Part shown: in pieces, positions 1 through 8,293 of the stretch | Numbering within the stretch: the first letter of the stretch is position 1 | Layout: every line of letters starts with the position of its first letter | IMG/VR virus record: IMGVR_UViG_3300042992_000271 | Span: 1-23,371 of that record | Reading direction: 5' to 3' (one strand) | DNA from: a virus | DNA length: 23,371 nucleotides | Position numbers and translations under genes: made by a program | Notes under the pieces: generated by a model | Database searches by the model: none | What the model was told of the DNA's origin: nothing | The model's input: the letters and a program-made list of their open reading frames with translations, nothing else

Positions 1-1421
1 GTAACTGCTATATAGTTATTTACATCACCCAATACAAACTTAGAATACTTATCATGTTCCAGTTGTAGATTAGTAATCCTTTCCCATTCTGCACATATCT
101 CCATATACTTATCTACTTTGTCTCTTGGAATCAGTGTTTCCAAACCATCTGTATTCTGAGTCAATGGTACAGATCCTGGTATACCTTCAGTAAGCATTTC
201 ATACAGTAGAGTTAGACTCAACTGCCCATTAATGGTAATCCTCATGGTAAACTCTGGATCATATAGAAAACTATTCTCATCATTACTGAGTCCATAAGTT
301 GAATTAAGAATAATCTTATATACATAATTCTTAGGATCCTTCTTAGGTATCTTCTTTCTTTCTTCAAAAAACCACTCATATAGTTCACAAAAATCTGCTT
401 GTGGTAAATGTCCCGGAGCCCATCCATTTCTAATAGCTAGATTAGGATAGAAACTAGTAACATCTGAAGTCATAATAACCATATCTTCAGTAGACTCATA
501 CACTCTACTAGTTCTAGCACCATGGATACCACCAAGACCATAATCAGTTTTAACTCCTTTATACTGCACTGAATACTTAAATCCTCCTTTAGTCTCACCT
601 GGATAGATAACAACTTCCCTAAATTTCTTTAACAGGTTCTGAAATGTAGCTGTCTTGAATTCTATATAAGGTAGTATGATATCATTAACAACAATCTGAG
701 GTCTATGAGTTCTCATCTGTCTCAGTTCATATTTCTTTATACCAGTCTGTTTACTCAAGAAATGTAGAAATAACTCTTTAGATATCCGGGGCTCAGAGGC
801 TGAGAATAAATCAATGTTATACTCTTCAGTCAAAGCTTTCCTAAGATTAATCTGCTCTTTACTGAGCTGCATAATCTGTTTAGTAGACCTAACATCATTA
901 ATACAGTAATTGATAATATCCGGAATCTGTTCTGCTTCTACTTCAGTAGTATGATGAATAGGCATATCTATGATATTCTTCCAATCCATTGTATACTGAA
1001 TCCATTTTAAACTAGATCTCTTAGCTGGATTATCCCAGTGGTTAAGTTTAAATACATCTACCTGTCTAATACTTAAATCTCTAGGACTGAATTCTAAGAA
1101 TTCTCCATCACTCTGTCTTCTGATTACATCTTGTGCTTTAGAATATACAAACCTGGCAATCTCATCACCGGTCATATCAAGTAAATCATGACCCTTAGCT
1201 AAACAATGCTCAGTGATTTGACTGTCAAATCCTAAACCATTAAAGCTAACATGCCATTCATTATTATTTACATTATGCATTAAGAAAGTTAGGAAAGGAA
1301 CAATGTCATTTCTAGACTCATGCATTACAAATATCTCTCTGTCTTCAGATTTTATATCTTCAAAGACTGCAATGAAACAATTAGATAATGTTTCATAATC
1401 CATTACATAGTGTGTTTTCAT
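1..1421 (-). CDS. family B DNA polymerase, N-terminal 473 residues (3' end outside window)
   Basis: Replicative DNA polymerase with 3'-5' proofreading. The 473 visible codons carry an exonuclease domain starting at residue 8 (Exo I DYET with D8/E10; Exo II FNGLGFD with N61/D66; Exo III Y172xxxD176), a YGLGGIHG segment typical of phage family B enzymes before the palm, motif A DVTSFYP (D320), motif B KIILNSTYG (K369, N373, Y376) and motif C NTDG (D425). The usual first Asp of the DTD motif is Asn here. The N-terminus begins directly at Exo I, as in short phage polymerases, and motifs A and B are only 49 residues apart, so the fingers are compact. The reading frame is open to the window edge, so the thumb is missing only because of the cut. 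Start ATG at 1421 is the only ATG in frame after the upstream terminator. The family call is firm; how replication is primed is unknown. Confidence 0.93.
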   Translation of the reverse strand, partial: MKTHYVMDYETLSNCFIAVFEDIKSEDREIFVMHESRNDIVPFLTFLMHNVNNNEWHVSFNGLGFDSQITEHCLAKGHDLLDMTGDEIARFVYSKAQDVIRRQSDGEFLEFSPRDLSIRQVDVFKLNHWDNPAKRSSLKWIQYTMDWKNIIDMPIHHTTEVEAEQIPDIINYCINDVRSTKQIMQLSKEQINLRKALTEEYNIDLFSASEPRISKELFLHFLSKQTGIKKYELRQMRTHRPQIVVNDIILPYIEFKTATFQNLLKKFREVVIYPGETKGGFKYSVQYKGVKTDYGLGGIHGARTSRVYESTEDMVIMTSDVTSFYPNLAIRNGWAPGHLPQADFCELYEWFFEERKKIPKKDPKNYVYKIILNSTYGLSNDENSFLYDPEFTMRITINGQLSLTLLYEMLTEGIPGSVPLTQNTDGLETLIPRDKVDKYMEICAEWERITNLQLEHDKYSKFVLGDVNNYIAV

Positions 1422-1465
1422 ACCCACTTGTTCAGTTAAGCTGTTCCCCCGTTTAATTTGTACAT

Positions 1466-1496
1466 AAAAAAAGAGGGTAGTCTCTCCTCCACCCTC
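1466..1496 (-). terminator. intrinsic terminator between 1517-1912 gene and polymerase
   Basis: Read on the minus strand: stem GAGGGT / ACCCTC (1491-1496 with 1473-1478), 12-base loop, then seven T (1472-1466). It lies 20 bases past the TAG stop of the upstream gene and 45 bases before the polymerase ATG. The gap 1422-1516 shows no recognisable Bacteroides-type promoter. Confidence 0.8.
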
Positions 1497-1516
1497 CCTT
1501 TTAATTTAGAAGAACG

Positions 1517-1912
1517 CTACTTTGTAGCTTTTTTACTTGGGGTTTCTGTTTCACCCAAGAATTTTTTATAATCAAACTTCTTTGCATTTACTGCAAACAA
1601 AGATATAACATCTTCCATAGCTGCTTTGTCTTCTACATAGAACTCTTGGAATACTTCAATCTTATGTCTTTCTTCTCTAAAAGTTCTACCATTAGGTCTT
1701 GCATGCTTAACCGCAATTGGATCACCATTGTCATCCATTTTAGGTAACATATGCAAAGCTTGCTTAGTTAACTTAGAAATTATTACAAAGACTTTAGTAT
1801 CCGGATCAAAGATACATTCTACATAAGGACATGAATCCGCTATAGGGATCATTCTAAAAGTTTGCTTATCATTCCAAGTAGCTTGGATAAGCATCATTGT
1901 GTTTTCACTCAT
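1517..1912 (-). CDS. conserved phage protein of unknown function (131 aa)
   Basis: I do not recognise a domain. The protein is soluble and mixed alpha/beta, with an N-terminal part (MSENTMM, ATWNDKQTFRM) that could form a beta-sheet, a DPDTKVFVIIS strand near residue 38 and a Lys-rich C-terminus (PSKKATK). The start is taken at ATG 1912; a longer reading from TTG 1939 would add nine residues but abuts the upstream stop. It is the last gene before the terminator at 1466-1496, in a unit with the two conserved proteins and the PD-(D/E)XK nuclease upstream, so a DNA replication or recombination accessory role is plausible but not shown. Confidence 0.8.
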   Translation of the reverse strand: MSENTMMLIQATWNDKQTFRMIPIADSCPYVECIFDPDTKVFVIISKLTKQALHMLPKMDDNGDPIAVKHARPNGRTFREERHKIEVFQEFYVEDKAAMEDVISLFAVNAKKFDYKKFLGETETPSKKATK

Positions 1913-1940
1913 CTGTTGGTTTTTAAAAATGTTTTGCAAA

Positions 1941-2507
1941 TTAATCTAGAATTTTTATATTTTCCAAATCTCCCACTCCAATTAACAACTTTTCTTTTTC
2001 TAGATCAGGCTTACTACAAAGTTCACCTACAGATCTGAGTAGATCAGTTGATACCGCTAGTATATCTGCATATTGTTTGAAATAAAATTCTGGATACAGA
2101 TAGCTTTTAATATAATTATGATTAGCTCCATTATTATTAAAATATCTTAATATCCTTTGCTTTAAATGATCTTGTATTTGGCTATAACTACCATTTACAA
2201 CATGATTCCAATCATTCTTTAAATCAGAAAAATTAAATATCAGTACACTTGTTGAGTCATCAATCTTAATATAATCATCCAGTCTTGTATGTCTAATGAG
2301 GGTTTGTGCCTCAAATAGCATATAGTCTGGATCATCTTTAGTTTGATAAACACATACAAGTTTTGCATCCTCAGTGGTGTACTTATCTCCCCAACTCAAA
2401 TAAGTTTCAGTTGGTAGAGCTTTGGCACCTCTTGGTATATCTAAGAGCGGATACAAAAAGATCTTAGATTTTTGGAAATACTTCCGGTAAATTTCATTTA
2501 AAGCCAT
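1941..2507 (-). CDS. conserved crAss-like phage protein of unknown function (188 aa)
   Basis: A soluble protein that begins MALNEIYRKYFQKSK, then a stretch with YPLLDIPRG and a TYLSWGDKY segment. A region rich in Asp and hydrophobic residues (VLIFNFSDLKNDWNHVV) sits near residue 90. The opening resembles, from memory, a conserved uncharacterised protein of crAss-like and related Bacteroidetes phages; no catalytic motif is evident. ATG 2507 is preceded by A/T-rich sequence with no Shine-Dalgarno and lies 5 bases after the stop of the PD-(D/E)XK nuclease gene, indicating co-transcription. Confidence 0.82.
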   Translation of the reverse strand: MALNEIYRKYFQKSKIFLYPLLDIPRGAKALPTETYLSWGDKYTTEDAKLVCVYQTKDDPDYMLFEAQTLIRHTRLDDYIKIDDSTSVLIFNFSDLKNDWNHVVNGSYSQIQDHLKQRILRYFNNNGANHNYIKSYLYPEFYFKQYADILAVSTDLLRSVGELCSKPDLEKEKLLIGVGDLENIKILD

Positions 2508-2512
2508 AGATA

Positions 2513-3517
2513 TTAAAGTTTTACATTACCCAATGCTAGCTCATATGGCAAATCATATCTTTTGTTTTCATAGTGCCACTTAATCTTTTGCACTATTTCT
2601 TCAAATGATTCTGACCATTTAACTAGTGTTTCTGAAGAAACCTGGTAAGGATAAACTTGATTGTACTTATCAATTACTATAAAAGTAACTTGTACATTCC
2701 AATCATCACCAATACTAAACTTTTCCTTAGCTAGCAATACATAGATAATAGCTTGTATCCAATATCTATAATACTCCACAGAGTCAGGAAAGTCTTGTAT
2801 TGACTTACCAAGAGTCTTTAAGTCATTAATGAAGATAGTTTTTGAGTTATAATCAACAACTACATTGTCAAGGACACCGTGGAAACCAAAAGGTAAATTG
2901 TCTGCTTCAGCTTTTACAAACAACTCATTGTAAGCTTCAATAGATTTGTCTTCTACATCTCTGTCTAGTTGCAGCAATGCCCGCACATTACTGTTATTCT
3001 TTAGTACTTCAACTGAAACTTTACAGCCATCTAAAGTTGGTTGATCTACTGTTGTTTTATCTAGACTAAGTTTAAGAAATTCAAAATACTCTGTGTTCTC
3101 TGATGTCAGAATCTTGTCAAGTCTTTGCTGATCTGTTTTGAGTGTCTGGTAGAGATTAGCTGTGAGTAGCTGTGTGAGTATATCTTGTGAGTAGTCTGAC
3201 AAATTTAATGTATTATTTCCAACTGTCAAGTGATATTTAAAAATATTATCAATAATTTTTCTCTGACTATCAGTAGGAAACTTACCCGGCATAGTTACAA
3301 AATGCTCATCATACTTATCTGGCTCAAACAAAAGACAGTGCAGAACGCGCCCTCCTACAAGATGCGCGTCTGTACCATCCTCCCTTTGATTCAAAACATA
3401 ATGGTTATAAAACATAACCGGTGAAAACAATAACTTGTTGATGCCACTATAACTGAAGTAAAACTTCTGCCTATAGAATCTATCTAGTTCCTCAGAACCA
3501 ATCAAAGTTTGTATCAT
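2513..3517 (-). CDS. PD-(D/E)XK superfamily nuclease (Cas4/RecE/YqaJ-type exonuclease)
   Basis: Predicted DNA exonuclease of recombination or end processing. It has the layout of phage RecE/YqaJ-like nucleases: GGRVLHCLLFEP near residues 55-66 (the Gly-rich/His motif with H60), then the core GVLDNVVVD (D217), INDLKT (D232, K234), and the trailing YYRYWIQAIIYVLL helix with Q248 (QxxxY motif). D217, D232 and K234 are the expected metal-binding and catalytic residues and all are present. Start is set at ATG 3517, which overlaps the upstream gene by 26 bases; a TTG at 3559 would add 14 poorly conserved-looking residues and a much longer overlap. It probably works with the Sak4-like ATPase and SSB encoded in the window. 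Confidence 0.85.
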   Translation of the reverse strand: MIQTLIGSEELDRFYRQKFYFSYSGINKLLFSPVMFYNHYVLNQREDGTDAHLVGGRVLHCLLFEPDKYDEHFVTMPGKFPTDSQRKIIDNIFKYHLTVGNNTLNLSDYSQDILTQLLTANLYQTLKTDQQRLDKILTSENTEYFEFLKLSLDKTTVDQPTLDGCKVSVEVLKNNSNVRALLQLDRDVEDKSIEAYNELFVKAEADNLPFGFHGVLDNVVVDYNSKTIFINDLKTLGKSIQDFPDSVEYYRYWIQAIIYVLLAKEKFSIGDDWNVQVTFIVIDKYNQVYPYQVSSETLVKWSESFEEIVQKIKWHYENKRYDLPYELALGNVKL

Positions 3518-4808
3518 CTTGTTCTTTTTGATTGTTATTTGATTCAGATTCCTCAGCAAGTTTACTTATCATTTCTCCTAAAGCATAATCTTCTGCTTCA
3601 GTAAAAACAGGCTCATCTTCTAATGCTATTAACTCTGACTTAAGTTCATTTCTCTCAATTCTAGTAAATGCTTCTTCTATGTCTTCATTAGGTAGTTCAA
3701 TGTCAGTAGCCACCCCCGCCACCCCTGGAGAGTTATCTTCAGATTGTTCAGGAATAAAGTCATTAACATGTTGATAGATATAATTAGTATTTAACTGTTT
3801 GAGTAAGTCTTCACTAATAGTAACAGTTTTAACTTTAAAGTAATTAGTGTCTCCATTTTTTCCAATTTCATCAGAATACCTTCTCATCAAAATATCTAGT
3901 TTATCTGTAGTTAAGACATCTTTAGCAATAAGAGACTTGATAATATCATCTATATCAGTACCTAAATAGTTTTTGTTCTTCTTAAGAAATCCAATAAGAG
4001 ACTTAAAATTCACATGGTTCTTAGTATGACAACTAGATATTTGGTAACTATATTCTTTAAACAACATCTCTAAAAACAGCAAAGACTCAATGTAATTAGA
4101 ATTAGCCATAATCTCCATAGCCAAAATATGATTGTCATTATCATTACTCTCAAACATTTGGCTTATCTGTTCATACATTGCTTCATCTATAATAGTAGCA
4201 TCATCACCATTTATATGTTTTAGAATTGACATCTCATCATATACAGTAGCACCTGCCATCTTGTGGCATAAGTCTGCATGATCATCATCAATAGCATTAT
4301 ACCACTTAGAAGAATTCATATTATCACTGTGTGATTTTAGAGCTGCATTATCCCCATGTCTAATGTCATTATATACAGAATAATCAAACAATACTCTATC
4401 TTCTTGATAGTTTTCTAATGCTTCTCGGATGTTTTCTCTGTACCTATCATCCATATACATATTTGGATCATTCATCAACTCATTGAAGTCTGTAAGATCC
4501 ATGCTGTATCTCCATACACCACTAGTAATTTTATCCTTTGTATTCTTTGCAGCAAATATATGTGTTGCATCATCTATATTTCTTACAGTTCTTATCCCAT
4601 GTTGTAAAGCTAGATCTTTAAGCTTTATTCTTGGAACATTAACTCCTGGTAGAAAATAAAGTTTGTCACCTTTTGTAGGAACATATTCATCAAGATATGT
4701 GGGAAACATATCTTCAGTCCTATCTTCCATACAGAATAAAGGTTCTACTTTAATCATTACCTCACTTGCATTTGATTCTACTTCTGATAATATAATATAT
4801 CTTCTCAT
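3492..4808 (-). CDS. conserved crAss-like phage protein with acidic, aromatic C-terminal tail (438 aa)
   Basis: No firm domain. Residues 1-95 are well structured and look conserved (EPLFCMED, PTYLDEYVPTKGDKLYFLPG, then RNIDDATHIFAA); the last segment is vaguely like a BRCT repeat, a weak resemblance only. The middle is rich in Asp/Asn/Met. Residues 215-236 hold an S-N-D-N-D-N-H segment followed by an amphipathic helix; the same pattern occurs in the products of 7390-7791 and 16246-16656. The last 80 residues are acidic and disordered, ending DDTNFDWF, similar in character to SSB protein-interaction tails. First gene after the hairpin at 4814-4845. A role at the replication fork is an inference from tail and neighbours. 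Confidence 0.85.
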   Translation of the reverse strand: MRRYIILSEVESNASEVMIKVEPLFCMEDRTEDMFPTYLDEYVPTKGDKLYFLPGVNVPRIKLKDLALQHGIRTVRNIDDATHIFAAKNTKDKITSGVWRYSMDLTDFNELMNDPNMYMDDRYRENIREALENYQEDRVLFDYSVYNDIRHGDNAALKSHSDNMNSSKWYNAIDDDHADLCHKMAGATVYDEMSILKHINGDDATIIDEAMYEQISQMFESNDNDNHILAMEIMANSNYIESLLFLEMLFKEYSYQISSCHTKNHVNFKSLIGFLKKNKNYLGTDIDDIIKSLIAKDVLTTDKLDILMRRYSDEIGKNGDTNYFKVKTVTISEDLLKQLNTNYIYQHVNDFIPEQSEDNSPGVAGVATDIELPNEDIEEAFTRIERNELKSELIALEDEPVFTEAEDYALGEMISKLAEESESNNNQKEQDDTNFDWF

Positions 4809-4813
4809 AGTTT

Positions 4814-4845
4814 AAAAATTAATAAGGGGAGTATTACCTCCCCCT
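4814..4845 (-). terminator. hairpin, likely terminator or attenuator
   Basis: Minus-strand reading: stem GGGGAG / CTCCCC with extra flanking pairs (4844-4826), loop containing TAATA, followed by TTATTAATTTTT. The U tract is interrupted, so termination may be partial. It sits 58 bases beyond the AAA+ ATPase stop and ends about 18 bases before the next ATG at 4808, leaving no room for a standard promoter downstream. A weaker AAGC/GCTT hairpin lies just after the stop at 4903. Confidence 0.6.
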
Positions 4846-4902
4846 ATGTTTGTTTTTAGTTAAATAATTTTTCTTTAAAAGGGAAAAAGCTTAATGCTTC
4901 AA

Positions 4903-6072
4903 TTACTTGACAGCCATCTTCACCACGTCCTTATTCATCATAAGTTGTGCAAACTTAACCTTGTTTCCATTGACAATCTCCTTGATAATATAGTATCTAA
5001 GGTCATCAGTAAATGCATCACAGTCTGTAGTAAGTTTGATTAACCTTTGAGTCATAGTTGCCGGAACAGGTTTAGTGTCTGCAAATACCAATGAATAATT
5101 TATCAATCTGGTTGCAATCACACTAGAAATATCTGCTCTAAACTCATCATCTTTACCTACAGCATTTGTTAATGCATTCATTACATATTGCTCATCTTTA
5201 GTAAGTGTATCTTCAGGTGAGATAATCTTATCTAACTTGTTGTTAATGAACATAGTAAACATAGAACTAAAGTCTACACCAACAGAACCCTCACCAATCA
5301 TTTGAATTAGAGGCAGGTCTGCTTCAAACTTAGGAATAGAGCTAATAGCATTAAAGAAAGTAGTAATAGATCTTGGATTAACTCTTTGAGTCACCAGCTC
5401 CGGATGCATCAACATAAAGTTAATACATCTACCATCTATTCCTGCAGTCTCAGCCCACTTAGCCCATACGTTTACATCATACTTCAACTCAACAGATACA
5501 AATCTTGTCTTCTGAGCTACATCAAGACTAGTTACATTATAGTCACCATTGTCTGGATTAGTAGTCAAGATAACATGCCAGTTCTTAGGAAGCTTCCATG
5601 ATACATATTCCTGTCTATCTAAGATCTCCATAGTAGCTTGCATAAATCTATGGTCAGCCCGGGTATAATCATCAAGAATCAAGAAACCACCTTCACCTTT
5701 ACCTTGAATCCATTCAGGAGCAGCATGTGACATACGCTTACCAATAACTTTGTATCCTTTCTTAATAGCTGCATCTATCTGAGCTTCATTAATCCAAGTA
5801 GTTTTACCTTCTGCATTCTGTATTTCAAATTCTTTTACAGGAAAACCAACTAAGTCACCTAATTCTTCCAGCTGAGATAAATTCAGCTTAACAACTTGCA
5901 TATTCATTTCTTTACCCAACTGCATGATAGCTGAAGTCTTACCAAGACCCGCATCACCCTCAATATTAATAGCCACAGGAACTTTGCCCTCTGCTTGAAT
6001 ATACTGATTGTTGTTAACCATGTGCTTAATAAAGCTCTTTAACTCTTCTACATTCAATTGTACTTGACTCAT
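4903..6072 (-). CDS. MoxR-type AAA+ ATPase
   Basis: AAA+ ATPase of the MoxR/dynein-related branch, a chaperone-like remodelling enzyme usually partnered with a VWA protein. Walker A GDAGLGKT at residues 39-46, Walker B FLILDDYTRA with D134/D135, sensor 1 TTNP at 170-173, and an arginine in the KTRF segment (R190) in the place expected for an arginine finger. The C-terminal half is helical, as in the family. It is 13 bases downstream of the metallopeptidase/VWA gene, the classic MoxR-VWA arrangement. The ATPase fold is certain; its substrate in the phage cycle is unknown. Confidence 0.92.
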   Translation of the reverse strand: MSQVQLNVEELKSFIKHMVNNNQYIQAEGKVPVAINIEGDAGLGKTSAIMQLGKEMNMQVVKLNLSQLEELGDLVGFPVKEFEIQNAEGKTTWINEAQIDAAIKKGYKVIGKRMSHAAPEWIQGKGEGGFLILDDYTRADHRFMQATMEILDRQEYVSWKLPKNWHVILTTNPDNGDYNVTSLDVAQKTRFVSVELKYDVNVWAKWAETAGIDGRCINFMLMHPELVTQRVNPRSITTFFNAISSIPKFEADLPLIQMIGEGSVGVDFSSMFTMFINNKLDKIISPEDTLTKDEQYVMNALTNAVGKDDEFRADISSVIATRLINYSLVFADTKPVPATMTQRLIKLTTDCDAFTDDLRYYIIKEIVNGNKVKFAQLMMNKDVVKMAVK

Positions 6073-6085
6073 TTTCTTAATTTTT

Positions 6086-7390
6086 TTAAATTTCTAACTT
6101 GATTACTTTTCCGGGCAAACTGTCATTCATACTTGATCTTTCTGACAAAACCCATAGAACATTTCCTTTTGGTTTTACAGAAGTATTACATTCACCATCA
6201 GTAAAATATACTAAGCTTGTATATTTTTTCTGATTCTCATTATAATAATCTAAGACAGGATCAAATTCTGTTCCTCCTCTACCTTGCACTTCTAGTTCTA
6301 ATTTACCTGTATAGGGTTTAATAGAACCAATCTTAGTATCACATTGTACAATAGTAATATCAACACCGGCCTTATAGATATGATGAATCTCATTCATAAA
6401 CTCTTTCAACTCAGAATCACTTACAGAACCTGAAGTATCTATAGCTAAAAGCATATGTTGTTTCATCTTAATCTTGAGACCCGGATTGTCACTAAATCTT
6501 CTATTCTCTTTCCGCCTGATCTTCTTGGTAAATACTTTTGTACTGATTCCAGTAAACCTACGGATATACCCTCTCCAATCAAACTTAGGGGCTTCTATTT
6601 GTTCTACAATGATAAGACCATCTATCTCACCTGGCACAGTACCCCGTTTCTTAACAGTTTGTTCCTTAGCATCACTAAGCACTTTCTGCAACTGCTTTTC
6701 AATTAACTTTTGCTCAGCTTCAGTAAGATTATCAAACTCTTCCCAGGTACCATGATCAGGAACATTACCCATATCAATATTGTCAAGAAGATTGTCCATT
6801 GCTTGATTACCACAAGTACCATTCTTCTCTTTCTCATCTTTAAACTCTTTAAGCTTGTCATAGTAATATCTACAACCTGCTCTAAGTTCAAGATTCATAT
6901 CAGCATAGTCTTCTATAAAAATACCTCTACTAGGTGCATTCTTAAGTATCTCAGCTATTTCTTCAGGACTAGCTCCTGTTTCCATAGCTGCAGACATTTC
7001 AAGTTTTAGTTTTTCATTTAATGCTTCATATTCTTCTTTAGAATATTCTCCACCCGGTAACCAAGACTTTTCAATATACTGATTAATTTCCATATCCATT
7101 GCCACATTTGCAAGTCTCTTATCACTAAACTTAAAGTAAGTAGTAAGGTGACCAAATGCAATATGAAGCAATTCATGTTTTAATATACCAAGCTTTTGTT
7201 CTTCATTAAGACCTTCCCAAAAATCAGGATTAATAGCAAGCTGATAATTAATACCATTCTTACTAACCCCGGCAGTAGGAACTCTCTTAGCATCCCATAG
7301 CTTATTCAACATGATGAGAAAGAACCCATAATAGGGCTCCTTCAACATCAGGTCTTTACTGGCTTTACTTAAACTCTGAACTTTGTCCAT
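6086..7390 (-). CDS. DUF2201-type protein: putative zinc metallopeptidase domain plus VWA domain
   Basis: Two-domain protein. The N-terminal domain contains KHELLHIAFGH with the HExxH zinc motif (H72, E73, H76), as in the putative metallopeptidase domain of DUF2201 proteins. The C-terminal VWA domain has a complete MIDAS: DTSGS (D318, S320, S322), GRGGTEFDP (T374) and FTDGE (D398). A charged helical linker (residues 110-250) joins them. Such proteins pair with MoxR ATPases, and the partner lies 13 bases downstream. The start ATG overlaps the upstream stop as TAATG, so translation is likely coupled. Both active sites look intact, so it is probably catalytically and metal-binding competent; the target is unknown. 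Confidence 0.9.
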   Translation of the reverse strand: MDKVQSLSKASKDLMLKEPYYGFFLIMLNKLWDAKRVPTAGVSKNGINYQLAINPDFWEGLNEEQKLGILKHELLHIAFGHLTTYFKFSDKRLANVAMDMEINQYIEKSWLPGGEYSKEEYEALNEKLKLEMSAAMETGASPEEIAEILKNAPSRGIFIEDYADMNLELRAGCRYYYDKLKEFKDEKEKNGTCGNQAMDNLLDNIDMGNVPDHGTWEEFDNLTEAEQKLIEKQLQKVLSDAKEQTVKKRGTVPGEIDGLIIVEQIEAPKFDWRGYIRRFTGISTKVFTKKIRRKENRRFSDNPGLKIKMKQHMLLAIDTSGSVSDSELKEFMNEIHHIYKAGVDITIVQCDTKIGSIKPYTGKLELEVQGRGGTEFDPVLDYYNENQKKYTSLVYFTDGECNTSVKPKGNVLWVLSERSSMNDSLPGKVIKLEI

Positions 7391-7791
7391 TAGTCTTTTA
7401 GTTTAATATCTATTTCAAATTTTTCTGTTGGATATCCTAGTTGTCCTAAGAACCCAACCATATCTACTACAAAATTCTCTAAGAACAATTCTATTGAATC
7501 TTTACTAGATCCATTAGAAGTCATAAGAGATAAACATTTACCGCTGGTAAGCATATTATCCCCTAGTGCAGCAGCTTTATTTAACACCTTATAAGATTTT
7601 GGTGCTTCTTTTTCCCAAGCATCTTTTGGTAACTTAGAAAACTTATACAGCACTAGTAACTCACCAATATATTTTTTGTGGTCAGTATTCTCTAATGCTT
7701 GAAATGCAATAACATGATTATCCTGATCTTCAGATTTAAGCATGTTTAATAAATTCTTTGTTTCTTCTTTGTCAAATTTTACTTTTGCCAT
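7390..7791 (-). CDS. small conserved phage protein next to the VWA/MoxR pair (133 aa)
   Basis: Unrecognised, soluble, all-helical in appearance. Residues 14-35 (LLNMLKSEDQDN followed by HVIAFQALEN) match the S-x-D-x-D-N plus helix pattern in the products of 3492-4808 and 16246-16656, suggesting a shared small helical domain. Its stop overlaps the start of the metallopeptidase/VWA gene (TAATG at 7390), so it may be an accessory of that system. ATG 7791 follows an A-rich leader with no Shine-Dalgarno. Confidence 0.8.
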   Translation of the reverse strand: MAKVKFDKEETKNLLNMLKSEDQDNHVIAFQALENTDHKKYIGELLVLYKFSKLPKDAWEKEAPKSYKVLNKAAALGDNMLTSGKCLSLMTSNGSSKDSIELFLENFVVDMVGFLGQLGYPTEKFEIDIKLKD

Positions 7792-7802
7792 TACTTTTCT
7801 GT

Positions 7803-7898
7803 TTAAAATTTTATAATCATATTGTAGTGTTCTAGAGCTTCATCATAAGAAGTTGCCCATATTCTGTAACCATCAATTACAAATAGTTGTTTTTCCAT
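7803..7898 (-). CDS. 31-residue small protein
   Basis: Short reading frame MEKQLFVIDGYRIWATSYDE... ending IIKF. It fills the only otherwise unexplained gap of about 100 bases here. Its ATG overlaps the upstream stop as TAATG at 7898, the same coupling used by its neighbours, and its stop is 11 bases before the next ATG. The composition fits one beta-hairpin plus one helix (SYDEALEHY), like the C-terminal YKTYEEAELACLEKLIEI module of the upstream protein. Function unknown. Confidence 0.6.
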   Translation of the reverse strand: MEKQLFVIDGYRIWATSYDEALEHYNMIIKF

Positions 7899-8293
7899 TA
7901 CTTTTCTTTTTTAGATTCAACAATTTCAATTAACTTTTCAAGACATGCAAGTTCTGCTTCTTCATAGGTTTTATACACTTGGCTTTCACAGCTTTCTAAT
8001 TGACCTTCATTTAGAACATCTCCAATGTATCTTATTCTAAAATAAAATTCATCATACTCTTTATACGGAGCGCACACATAACTTATATAGAAGTACTTCT
8101 CTCTAAACCATCTAAATGCTTGTTGGTAGAGTGATGTCATAGTAGCTTTAAGATTAATAAAGTTTCTATTATGCATTGTACAACCAGGAAAGTTAAATTC
8201 CTGTGCCATGTCATAATATGCGAAACAAGGTTCATCAAACCCAAGTTGTTTCATTCTTAAAGCTAACTCATAAGGCACAAATTCTTTTTCCAT
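7898..8293 (-). CDS. conserved small phage protein of Bacteroidetes phages (131 aa)
   Basis: Starts MEKEFVPYELALRMKQLGFDEPCF and contains QQAFRWFREKY, a combination I recall as common among uncharacterised proteins of Bacteroidetes phages and prophages. The C-terminus is an amphipathic helix (YEEAELACLEKLIEI). No enzymatic motif is seen. The start overlaps the upstream stop as TGATG at 8293 and the stop overlaps the 31-residue gene as TAATG at 7898. Its presence supports the host assignment but says little about role. Confidence 0.85.
   Translation of the reverse strand: MEKEFVPYELALRMKQLGFDEPCFAYYDMAQEFNFPGCTMHNRNFINLKATMTSLYQQAFRWFREKYFYISYVCAPYKEYDEFYFRIRYIGDVLNEGQLESCESQVYKTYEEAELACLEKLIEIVESKKEK

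Noticed and set aside
149-155. Inactive polymerase because motif C is NTDG
   Set aside because: The second Asp of the motif, the metal-binding one, is kept together with D320 and K369; only the less critical first position differs.
1439-1469. Nine-to-ten codon leader frame (ATG at 1468) after the terminator before the polymerase
   Set aside because: It starts inside the T tract of the terminator, is out of frame with the polymerase and has no support beyond an ATG.
1517-1519. TAG as a recoded sense codon, as in some crAss-like phages
   Set aside because: Reading through this TAG runs into the terminator and a TAA soon after; other TAG stops (8642, 21389, 22461) also fit normal gene ends, and all large genes are intact under the standard code.
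6455-7009. Plus-strand and second minus-frame open frames across the metallopeptidase/VWA gene
   Set aside because: They lie wholly inside a well-supported gene with full catalytic motifs and have low-complexity compositions typical of shadow frames.
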